The position numbers were made by a program, and so were the translations under genes. DNA of 9,164 bases from CAZOKN01 sp964580525. GTDB taxonomy: Bacteria; Pseudomonadota; Alphaproteobacteria; Rickettsiales; UBA6187. Location: NCBI GenBank assembly GCA_964580525.1, contig CAZOKN010000056.1:1-9164 (forward strand). The letters are read 5' to 3'. Each line of letters opens with the position of its first letter. Position 1 is the first letter of the stretch. Shown in pieces: positions 3,990-9,164 of this stretch. Below the pieces are notes generated by a model. The model saw only the letters and a program-made list of their open reading frames with translations. It did no database searches and was not told the DNA's origin.

Positions 3990-4925
3990 TCACCTGTAAT
4001 ACTGTTTTGCTGCACTCACCTTTTTATTCAACTCATCCACCATTTCAGAGGATGAGGTTAGTTCTGGCTCTTTGCATAGGTTTCTAATATCCCTCTTTAA
4101 TCTGGAATAATACTCTGACTTTTCAAAAGCGTGTTTGGCTCTCAAATCTTCTACTAATTGAATTGCATTACTCTGACCGATTTCTTTTATTTTGAGTAAT
4201 GCTAATTGCTTAAAAAAATCTTTTGGACTACTCATATCTGTTAAATTAAAATTGATTAAATGCTGTTTGTTTATTGCTTCATATTCCTGCACCCACCGTT
4301 TCACCATACCGATATAAAAAACCTCATCAAATAAAACGCTGGTAGTGATTTCAGGCAAATTGAATTGATAAGGCAGACGGCTGGTAAATCTCATTTCATA
4401 TCTCAAAATATTTGCTCCATGCCATATTTCAGGAATAGGCAGACCTTGTTTTTTGCCCTCTGCAATTTTATTGTAAAATAGTTTTGTCTTTAATCCATTG
4501 CTATAATACAAGCTGTGTGGCTGGCTCAATCGCTTGTAATAGGCACAATCCCCCAAATAATTATAATATGCCTCTGGTGAGTGTTTAACAATGAAATTTT
4601 GAGCAAAATCTATTCTGCTAACCTTTGCCCGGTTAATCGGTAAATGAATTTCATCTGCCATCATTTCAAACGCTCTCTGGCTGTCCCCTCTGTTTAGGGT
4701 TTGGTAGTTATCCTTCAGAAAATATTTTGCAATGCTGCCCTTTAATGAAATGCCTGGTTCTGAAACATTCACTTTGTAATTTCCAAACTGACCACTGATA
4801 TAAACCTGACCATCTTTTTTGTGTTCTGTAATGCCTGACAAATATTTCTCTGGACAGGTGAGTAAATCTGTTTCACCTGCACTCTCTTTTGATAACCATA
4901 AATTCACTGTGTCATACATTGCCAT
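3990..4925 (-). CDS. rep: Phage/plasmid replication initiator, gene II/X family, 311 aa
   Basis: Resembles the replication initiators related to filamentous-phage gene II/X protein (Phage_CRI-type), which nick one strand to start rolling-circle replication. Family-like segments in order: YDTVNLWL (4-11), NVSEPGISLKGSIAKYFLKD (53-72), VSRIDFAQNF (102-111), KTKLFYNKIAE (146-156), LRYEMRF (174-180) and EYYSRLKRDI (271-280), whose tyrosines are possible nucleophiles. Length is usual for the family. The ATG at 4925 is shown; the ATG two codons later (4919, MYDTV) is an equally good start. Codons 1-123 lie in the segment shared with unit 2, and the remainder is allele A, so the gene crosses a mosaic or assembly boundary without losing frame. 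The operator-like block abuts the start. I assign the family from recall of its motifs. Confidence 0.85.
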   Translation of the reverse strand: MAMYDTVNLWLSKESAGETDLLTCPEKYLSGITEHKKDGQVYISGQFGNYKVNVSEPGISLKGSIAKYFLKDNYQTLNRGDSQRAFEMMADEIHLPINRAKVSRIDFAQNFIVKHSPEAYYNYLGDCAYYKRLSQPHSLYYSNGLKTKLFYNKIAEGKKQGLPIPEIWHGANILRYEMRFTSRLPYQFNLPEITTSVLFDEVFYIGMVKRWVQEYEAINKQHLINFNLTDMSSPKDFFKQLALLKIKEIGQSNAIQLVEDLRAKHAFEKSEYYSRLKRDIRNLCKEPELTSSSEMVDELNKKVSAAKQYYR

Positions 4926-4957
4926 TGATAGTTTTTGTCAATTGCTGCACCTTACTA
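4924..4957 (-). promoter_or_regulatory. Operator- or origin-like block before rep, unit 2 copy
   Basis: Same sequence as 368-401. This is the block that abuts the start of the complete rep at 3990-4925. Confidence 0.6.
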
Positions 4958-5512
4958 TAAAGCAAGTCCCAAACCTGCCTGACCGGGAGGCAGGTAACTG
5001 TAAAACGGTTTTGCTTCATTTCTCAATCGCTTTAAATCCTCATCAAAGCCACCATCAATTAATTTATGATAGTAGCTACTTATCAGGTTTCTGCCATCTG
5101 GAATAATGAGTAATTCAATTTGTGAATAATCAGTATTGCAGATAAATAAGTAACCATCATTGCTGAAAGGAAATAAAGGGTTTGGGTTGCCATTGCTCAA
5201 AAGACGGTTTGCATTAGGATAGCCATAACCATATTCAGGAAAATCAAAATCCTCAATGTAAATGCTGGAAAAATTCAAACTGCCATTTGATAAAAGCCAT
5301 TCAGCTTTTCTTTTGCTGTTTGCCCCTACAATCTCTCTGGCAGGTGTTTTGTAAAAGAATAACTGACCTTTGCCATTGACAAAAATTGTCAATCCTTTGT
5401 AGTTATTCAAATCAGTGTAGGCAATACAATCTAACCGAGCTTTGCTTTTTATTTTATTGCTGGCTCTCACCTCATCAGGCAGACTACCCAGCTTGTAATA
5501 AGTCCCTATCAT
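4955..5512 (-). CDS. Hypothetical protein, 185 aa (second copy)
   Basis: Identical in protein sequence to 399-956, including the PPGQAG tail encoded by the palindrome at 4973-4995 and the internal operator-like palindrome at 5375-5393. It lies 29 bp upstream of the complete rep, so it is the best place to judge that linkage: the rep ATG falls just past the stop codon, with the operator-like block filling the gap. Function unknown. Confidence 0.8.
   Translation of the reverse strand: MIGTYYKLGSLPDEVRASNKIKSKARLDCIAYTDLNNYKGLTIFVNGKGQLFFYKTPAREIVGANSKRKAEWLLSNGSLNFSSIYIEDFDFPEYGYGYPNANRLLSNGNPNPLFPFSNDGYLFICNTDYSQIELLIIPDGRNLISSYYHKLIDGGFDEDLKRLRNEAKPFYSYLPPGQAGLGLAL
4973..4995. repeat. GC-rich hairpin (second copy)
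   Basis: Same 8-bp stem and 7-nt loop as 417-439. Confidence 0.6.
5375..5393. promoter_or_regulatory. Perfect operator-type palindrome (second copy)
   Basis: ATTGACA-AAAAT-TGTCAAT inside the 185-aa gene; same as 819-837. Confidence 0.5.
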
Positions 5513-5805
5513 TTTGCACCTCCATTTTTCAGAGTTACAAAAGTTGCTGCCTCACTGTCAATTTCAGCGTTACTCTTTTTTTTGTTTTGTAATAGCCACA
5601 AATCTATTTGTGCCTTTTCAAAATAGATGTGCTTTCCATGTGGCTTGTAACAAGGTATGCCACCTGTGGAAGTTAATTTGTAGAGGTGTGATTTTGATAG
5701 CCCGGTATAAACCGCCACCTCATCAAAATTCAATACCGTTTTTTGTGAGAGTAAAAGGGTTTCAATGTTTGATAACCTTTGCTCAATGCTTTGTAGATTT
5801 TCCAT
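5509..5805 (-). CDS. Excisionase-like helix-turn-helix protein (second copy)
   Basis: Identical to 953-1249: 98 aa from the ATG at 5805, with an HTH_17-like winged helix (VLNFDEVAVYTGLSKSHLYK). It has the same 4-nt ATGA overlap with the 185-aa gene. The frame again extends to a TTG at 5835, which is not preferred. Confidence 0.85.
   Translation of the reverse strand: MENLQSIEQRLSNIETLLLSQKTVLNFDEVAVYTGLSKSHLYKLTSTGGIPCYKPHGKHIYFEKAQIDLWLLQNKKKSNAEIDSEAATFVTLKNGGAK
5597..5612. repeat. 16-bp palindrome inside xis-like gene (second copy)
   Basis: CACAAAT-CT-ATTTGTG, same as 1041-1056. Confidence 0.3.
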
Positions 5806-5857
5806 TGTTCTTAAATTTTGAACAAAGGAAGGCAAGTAAGGAAAGGACTAAAATAGA

Positions 5858-5880
5858 GGGGACTTTAGTGTAAAGGGGGG
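5858..5880. other. G-run hairpin (second copy)
   Basis: Same CTTTA-GTG-TAAAG stem between G-runs as 1302-1324, in the gap between the 214-aa and xis-like genes. Confidence 0.3.
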
Positions 5881-5894
5881 TAAAGCAATTTTAT

Positions 5895-6539
5895 TTATTC
5901 AGGATGCTGTTTCAGTTTTTCAATGAGTGTATCAATTTCATTGTGTCCTTTGGGTTTGCTCCCTTTATTTTTTGAAGTGCCTTTGTTACTGCCTGCACCG
6001 CTTCTATTTTGAGCAATACTATCAGTGAACTGTTTTTTATCCTTATCAATGAAGTGTTCTTTGATGAGTTTATTAAAATTGCTCTGCTTATCAATAAGTC
6101 CTGCCTGTGATAATTGCTCCATAAGATAGCCCAGCAATCTGCCTGACCTCTGCCACCAAATAGGCTCAATCTGCTTTGCTGGTGTTGTTTCAGTTTGTTT
6201 TGCTGGTATTGAAGTTTCAATGTTCTTTTTAATATTCCTTTTCAATTTCTTTATTTCTAAATTACATAAGTCATCAAAATAATTTATTCCAGCATACCTA
6301 TAATCACATATAAAATATTTTATAAAATTATTGATTTCAAGTTCTAAATATTCTATCCTGTTTTCATAACTACTTTCATTCTCATCCTCACTGCATTGCA
6401 GGTGCAATAAATAAGTTTCAACTTTTGAAAACTCATTGAGAAATGCAAGTGCTAAAGCCTTGCTATTAAAAGTATCAGTATTAAATCCCACCCAATTAAA
6501 TTGAGGGCGTGATATGGTTTCATTTTTTTTCTTTGCCAT
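5895..6539 (-). CDS. Hypothetical protein, 214 aa (second copy)
   Basis: Identical in protein sequence to 1339-1983. It again starts 3 nt after the int stop, with the doubled PAKQ linker motif and the basic, low-complexity region near the C-terminus. Function unknown; probably co-expressed with int. Confidence 0.8.
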   Translation of the reverse strand: MAKKKNETISRPQFNWVGFNTDTFNSKALALAFLNEFSKVETYLLHLQCSEDENESSYENRIEYLELEINNFIKYFICDYRYAGINYFDDLCNLEIKKLKRNIKKNIETSIPAKQTETTPAKQIEPIWWQRSGRLLGYLMEQLSQAGLIDKQSNFNKLIKEHFIDKDKKQFTDSIAQNRSGAGSNKGTSKNKGSKPKGHNEIDTLIEKLKQHPE

Positions 6540-6542
6540 CAG

Positions 6543-7673
6543 TTAAATGTTTAAGTCAGGAATTTTATTTACCGCCTCTCTTTTTTTCTCATCCACAATC
6601 TTTGAATAAATCTGTGTAGTCTTTAATTCAGAGTGTCCCAAAAGTTTTGAGAGAGTGAAAATTTCAGTGCCTAATGTTAATTGCAGCACTGCAAAAGTGT
6701 GTCTGGCACAATGGAAAGTAATTTGCTTTGTAATACCGGCTGCAAGCATCCAACGCTGTAAAGCTACATTCAGGTAGCTGGAATATTTCAGACCTACAAA
6801 AACTCTCTCATCTGGCTTTCCTGGTGCGCTTAAATAATCTTTGGCTTGCTGTGAAATGTCAAGGTATTGCAGCCCTTTTGTTTTTTGCTGGTGAAATACA
6901 ATCCTCCACCCTTCATTATTTTTTTGCACCTCTGACCATTGTAATTTTTGAACATCTGACCATCTCAATCCTGTGAGGCAGGAAAAGAGAAACGCTCTTT
7001 TTAAAACATCATATCTGCAATCCTCTTTGGCAACTTTTTTTAATTCATCCAAAGTCAAATACTCTCTTTTGTTTTCTACTATTCTGGGGGTTTCTACCTG
7101 TCTGGCCGGGTTCTTTAAAATAATATCCTCATCCACCGCTTTATTCATACACGCTCTGAATTTTGAGTAATAGGATGAAATGGAGGCAGAGGATAAATTT
7201 TCCTCATTACTTTTTTTTGCTTCATTATTCAGGTATTCCTTAAACCGCTCACAAAAGTTTTTATCAATCTCTTTAAATGTTACCTGTGTCCCGGCAAACT
7301 TGGTGAGGTGTTTTAATGCACTATCCCAATTTCCATAATTCCCTGCACTATTTAACCGCTTTTCTGTCTGGGCTTTGAAGTAGTCAATAAAATTGGTGTT
7401 GTTCTTAAAATCGCTGGTAAATCCATACTGACCATTTTTTATTTCCAACTCTCTTTTTGCTTTGATACTTTCAGCAAGTTTCAAATTGTCTTTATTTTTC
7501 TGCTTATCCTCTGGCGTTCTGGCTTTGTCAATCAGGTAGAGGTTTAAATATTCATAGTCCCTCAATCCTTTTACAGTGCCATCAGGCATTTTGGTAGTGC
7601 CTTTGTAGATTTCAAGGTAGAGAGAAATTTTGCCCTGCTTTGAATGTTTCCTTTGTCTTAAATGAATATTCAT
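6543..7673 (-). CDS. int: Tyrosine recombinase / integrase, 376 aa (second copy)
   Basis: Identical in protein sequence to 1987-3117, with the full catalytic set R237, K264/K266, H321, R324, H347 and Y356. In this unit it is linked to allele B of the 141-aa and rep genes, so both variants share one recombinase and one att-like region. Confidence 0.95.
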   Translation of the reverse strand: MNIHLRQRKHSKQGKISLYLEIYKGTTKMPDGTVKGLRDYEYLNLYLIDKARTPEDKQKNKDNLKLAESIKAKRELEIKNGQYGFTSDFKNNTNFIDYFKAQTEKRLNSAGNYGNWDSALKHLTKFAGTQVTFKEIDKNFCERFKEYLNNEAKKSNEENLSSASISSYYSKFRACMNKAVDEDIILKNPARQVETPRIVENKREYLTLDELKKVAKEDCRYDVLKRAFLFSCLTGLRWSDVQKLQWSEVQKNNEGWRIVFHQQKTKGLQYLDISQQAKDYLSAPGKPDERVFVGLKYSSYLNVALQRWMLAAGITKQITFHCARHTFAVLQLTLGTEIFTLSKLLGHSELKTTQIYSKIVDEKKREAVNKIPDLNI

Positions 7674-7702
7674 AATTGTTGCTATTTGTTGCTATCTGGG
7701 TT

Positions 7703-7736
7703 CAAAGATAGTAATTAGCAACAAAGATTAACCAAA
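7703..7736 (-). promoter_or_regulatory. Bacteroidota-type promoter of int (second copy)
   Basis: TATCTTTG -7 box at 7703-7710 and upstream TTTG at 7733-7736, same as unit 1. Confidence 0.6.
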
Positions 7737-7822
7737 TAACAACAAAATAAAGGAAAATAAAATCAGGATAACTACTCTGAAAGGCAAGCAATAGAAAGGA
7801 TTGAGTAAACAAAAGAAAATCG

Positions 7823-7849
7823 CTTTACTTTCCGATACAAAAAGTAAAG
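7823..7849. other. Core-like attachment site 1 (second copy)
   Basis: CTTTACTTT, 9-nt spacer, AAAGTAAAG. On the minus strand it encodes FCIGK-stop, as at 3267-3293. Confidence 0.65.
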
Positions 7850-7938
7850 TCAAATGCTGAAAGCATTGATAGTAAAGGGCTGCAAAGGAATTGCACTATC
7901 AAAAAACAGAAAATTAGCAACAAACTTAAACAGGTTTA

Positions 7939-8012
7939 CTACTTTCCGATACACAATGTAATAATTTTCTGTCAATAAATACATCAGTGTTTATTTCACC
8001 TGTGATTTCTCC
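7939..8012 (-). pseudogene. MnmE C-terminus-like remnant with core-like site 2 (second copy)
   Basis: Same sequence as 3383-3456. The core repeat TACTTTCCGATACA is at 7940-7953. Sequence identity between the units ends 3 nt beyond this remnant. Confidence 0.55.
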
Positions 8013-8026
8013 AAAATAAAAAAAAT

Positions 8027-8048
8027 GGTAGTCTTTTGGTAGTGTCTT
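8027..8048. repeat. Tandem 11-bp repeat after the 141-aa gene (second copy)
   Basis: GGTAGTCTTTT (8027-8037) followed by GGTAGTGTCTT (8038-8048). It is kept with one further change, although it lies in the variant segment. Confidence 0.4.
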
Positions 8049-8054
8049 GGTTTT

Positions 8055-8480
8055 CTACTCATCTAATTGCATTTTGAAAAAACCATCTTCATTTATTCCA
8101 AATTCATGGCAACTTTGATTAAAACCAAACTCAAAAGTATTGCTGACTATGCTGGTTATCCTGCTATCATTTGCAATACTCATTTTTAAAAGCGTGTCGG
8201 TGCTTATGTCGGTTAAATCTCTCTTTAGCAATTCATCATTTATTTTCTTTGATAGCTGCAAAAGTGATTTCAACCGGGTTTGCTTATCAAAGGCAAATGC
8301 TTTTACAATATTATTTAATGCTATTGCTTTGCCCTCTGTAATTTCATTTCTTACATCTACTTTTTTATTCCATGCAATCAGGGTGCTTTTACTTGTTTTC
8401 AGTTCCTTTGCAATCTCATCAAAACTTTTGCCCTCAATTCTTAATTGAATAAAATCTGCTATTTGCTTTTCTAATTTCAT
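8055..8480 (-). CDS. Helix-turn-helix protein, 141 aa (allele B)
   Basis: Same length and start context as 3499-3924, about 69% identical by hand count. The HTH region (residues 5-41, ending KTSKSTLIAWNKK) is nearly unchanged, so DNA recognition is probably the same as in allele A. Residues 101-130 are almost entirely replaced (SNTFEFGFNQSCHEFG in place of NNNIRVGRNPYFMEVG), while the end DGFFxMxLDE is kept. This pattern suggests a conserved DNA target with a changing partner or ligand surface. The gene is preceded by the operator-like block at 8502-8535 and follows rep allele B by 62 bp. Confidence 0.8.
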   Translation of the reverse strand: MKLEKQIADFIQLRIEGKSFDEIAKELKTSKSTLIAWNKKVDVRNEITEGKAIALNNIVKAFAFDKQTRLKSLLQLSKKINDELLKRDLTDISTDTLLKMSIANDSRITSIVSNTFEFGFNQSCHEFGINEDGFFKMQLDE

Positions 8481-8501
8481 CTGGAATATTTTATTTGATT
8501 A

Positions 8502-8535
8502 ATTGATAGTTTTTGTCAATCAAAACATCTTACTA
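8502..8535 (-). promoter_or_regulatory. Operator- or origin-like block before the 141-aa gene (allele B)
   Basis: ATTGATAGTTTTTGTCAAT (8502-8520) is identical over 19 bp to the block before rep (368-386). It is followed by N5, CA, T, CTTACTA (8529-8535). The block is conserved while sequence around it varies, which argues for function. Confidence 0.65.
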
Positions 8536-8542
8536 TAAAACC

Positions 8543-9164
8543 TCATCTGTAATACTGTTTTGCTGCACTGACTTTTTTATTCAACTCATCCACCAATTCA
8601 GAGGATGAGGATAACTCTGGCTCTTTGCAGAGGTTTTTAATATCCCTTTTCAGCCGGGAATAATACTCTGACTTTTCAAAGGCGTGTTTGGCTCTCAAAT
8701 CTTCTACCAATGCCATTGCATTATTCTGACCGATTTCTTTTATTTTTAGTAATGCCATTTGTTTAAAAAAGTCTTTTGGGCTATTCATATCAGTAAGGTT
8801 AAAATTAATCAAATGCTGTTTGTTTATTGCTTCATATTCCTGCACCCATCTTTTCACCAATGAAATATAAAAATTCTCATCAAATAAAACGCTGGCTGTG
8901 ATTTCTGGCAAATTGAATTGATTAGGCAACCGGCTGGTAAATCTCATTTCATATCTCAAAACATTTGCACCGTCCCAAATTGCTGGAATAGCCAAACCTT
9001 TTTTTTTACCTTCAGCTATTTTGTTGTAAAATAGTTTTGTCCTTAATCCATTACTGTAATACAAACTGTGTGGCTGGTTTAAACGCTTGTAATGGATGCA
9101 ATCCCCCAGATAATTATAATATGCCTCTGGTGAGTGTTTAACAATGAAATTTTGAGCAAAATCT
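8543..9164 (-). CDS. rep: Replication initiator, allele B, C-terminal part (runs off right edge)
   Basis: The frame is open from the right edge to the TGA at 8543-8545. In the terminal overlap it reads DFAQNFIVKHSPEAYYNY, the same as residues 106-123 of the complete protein. A TTG at 9064 is not the start, because the frame and homology continue upstream of it. Within the variant part there are 19 substitutions in about 172 residues against allele A, mostly conservative; the KTKLFYNKIAE-like, LRYEMRF and EYYSRLKRDI segments are kept. Joined to 1-369 through the 55-bp overlap it gives 311 aa, so the gene is intact if the contig is circular. Confidence 0.85.
   Translation of the reverse strand, partial: DFAQNFIVKHSPEAYYNYLGDCIHYKRLNQPHSLYYSNGLRTKLFYNKIAEGKKKGLAIPAIWDGANVLRYEMRFTSRLPNQFNLPEITASVLFDENFYISLVKRWVQEYEAINKQHLINFNLTDMNSPKDFFKQMALLKIKEIGQNNAMALVEDLRAKHAFEKSEYYSRLKRDIKNLCKEPELSSSSELVDELNKKVSAAKQYYR
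9110..9164. repeat. 55-bp terminal direct repeat of window bases 1-55
   Basis: The final 55 bases match the first 55 bases. A terminal overlap of exactly 55 is a typical k-mer length for a circular contig from a de Bruijn assembler. Collapsing it gives a 9109-bp circle and joins the two partial rep pieces into one intact 936-bp frame. The overlap is most likely an assembly signature, not a biological terminal repeat. Confidence 0.85.

Larger units (their letters stand above)
1..4556. repeat. Unit 1 of tandem head-to-tail element (4556 bp)
   Basis: Base 1 aligns with base 4557, and every gene recurs at a constant offset of 4556. The unit holds, in transcription order on the minus strand, rep, a 141-aa HTH gene, the non-coding att-like region, int, the 214-aa gene, the xis-like gene and the 185-aa gene. 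As drawn, the unit boundary cuts rep after codon 123, so this is a circular permutation and not the natural end of the element. Confidence 0.95.
3460..4556. other. Variant segment A (141-aa gene and rep C-terminal part)
   Basis: This is the only part of unit 1 that differs from unit 2. It includes the complete 141-aa gene, the rep-141 intergenic block and rep codons from about 124 to the stop. Proteins compared with segment B: rep C-terminal part about 89% identical (19 differences in 172 residues); 141-aa protein about 69% (97 of 141). The last difference is a at 4556 against g at 9109. Confidence 0.9.
4557..8015. repeat. Segment shared by both units (second copy)
   Basis: Second copy of 1-3459. 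If the assembler collapsed this segment and walked it twice, perfect identity is expected whether or not the two real molecules are identical here. Confidence 0.9.
7674..8054. other. Non-coding att-like and structured region, unit 2
   Basis: Same 381-bp layout as 3118-3498. It is identical up to 8015 and carries a few changes after that: a short run just past the MnmE-like remnant and one within the GGTAGT repeat. Tandem TTGTTGCTAT repeats are at 7676-7696, inverted copies at 7715-7725 and 7914-7924, and hairpins at 7853-7867 and 7866-7902. Confidence 0.7.
4557..9109. repeat. Unit 2 of tandem head-to-tail element (4553 bp)
   Basis: It has the same gene order as unit 1. The sequence appears identical to unit 1 as far as 8015, then differs by many substitutions up to 9109. 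It is 3 bp shorter because the gap between rep and the 141-aa gene is 62 bp here and 65 bp in unit 1. From 9110 the sequence returns to that of base 1. Confidence 0.95.
8016..9109. other. Variant segment B (141-aa gene and rep C-terminal part)
   Basis: Allelic counterpart of segment A. Gene content, reading frames and start and stop contexts are kept, and substitutions are mostly compatible with working proteins. This indicates two functional alleles rather than one intact and one decaying copy. Confidence 0.9.

Noticed and set aside
9064..9164. TTG at 9064 as the start of the second rep allele
   Set aside because: The frame continues open to the window edge and matches residues 106-140 of the complete rep.
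1..9164. Direct repeats as a CRISPR array, IS element or true terminal repeats
   Set aside because: The only long repeat is the 4.55-kb unit itself. No spacer pattern or transposase is present, and the 55-bp end repeat fits assembler overlap.

Overview
The window looks like one complete circular contig from a Bacteroidota bacterium or its mobile-element pool. It holds two head-to-tail copies of a ~4.55-kb mobile element: unit 1 at 1-4556 and unit 2 at 4557-9109. The last 55 bases (9110-9164) repeat bases 1-55. The Bacteroidota assignment rests on AT-rich DNA, a Bacteroidota-type tyrosine integrase with its excisionase-like HTH partner, and a TAnnTTTG -7 promoter box before the integrase. TGA is used as a stop, so the genetic code is standard. 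No tRNA, rRNA, IS element or CRISPR array was seen.

Every gene is on the minus strand. In transcription order each unit carries: a gene II/X-family replication initiator (rep); a 141-aa helix-turn-helix protein; a 381-bp non-coding region; a 376-aa tyrosine integrase; a 214-aa unknown protein, 3 nt downstream; an excisionase-like HTH protein; and a 185-aa unknown protein overlapping it by 4 nt. The circle then returns to rep. Rep is split by the window ends: joining 8543-9109 to 1-369 restores a full 311-aa frame, identical in length to the complete rep at 3990-4925.

The two units appear identical over 1-3459 / 4557-8015 and clearly different over 3460-4556 / 8016-9109, which holds the 141-aa gene and the C-terminal 60% of rep. 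The window starts exactly one base after the last difference between the units, and its terminal overlap is exactly 55 bases. This is what a de Bruijn assembler gives when it walks a shared edge twice through two alternative branches. The 9.1-kb dimer may therefore stand for two separate ~4.55-kb circles (4556 and 4553 bp) rather than one physical molecule.

The non-coding region looks like an attachment and replication-control locus. It has two direct copies of a core which, on the minus strand, reads as the (F)CIGK-stop end of the tRNA-modification gene mnmE (trmE/thdF), a known island target. One copy is preceded by a frame-broken stretch resembling more of the MnmE C-terminus. It also holds repeated TTTGTTGCTA arm-like sites, the integrase promoter and three consecutive hairpins. 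A separate 34-bp block containing an ATTGAyA-N5-TGTCAAT inverted repeat lies just before both rep and the 141-aa gene, and a perfect version of the palindrome lies inside the 185-aa gene. Together this suggests an integrating, probably rolling-circle-replicating plasmid or a filamentous-phage-like satellite with an Int/Xis switch and a rep/HTH control circuit. No capsid, secretion or mobilisation genes are present.
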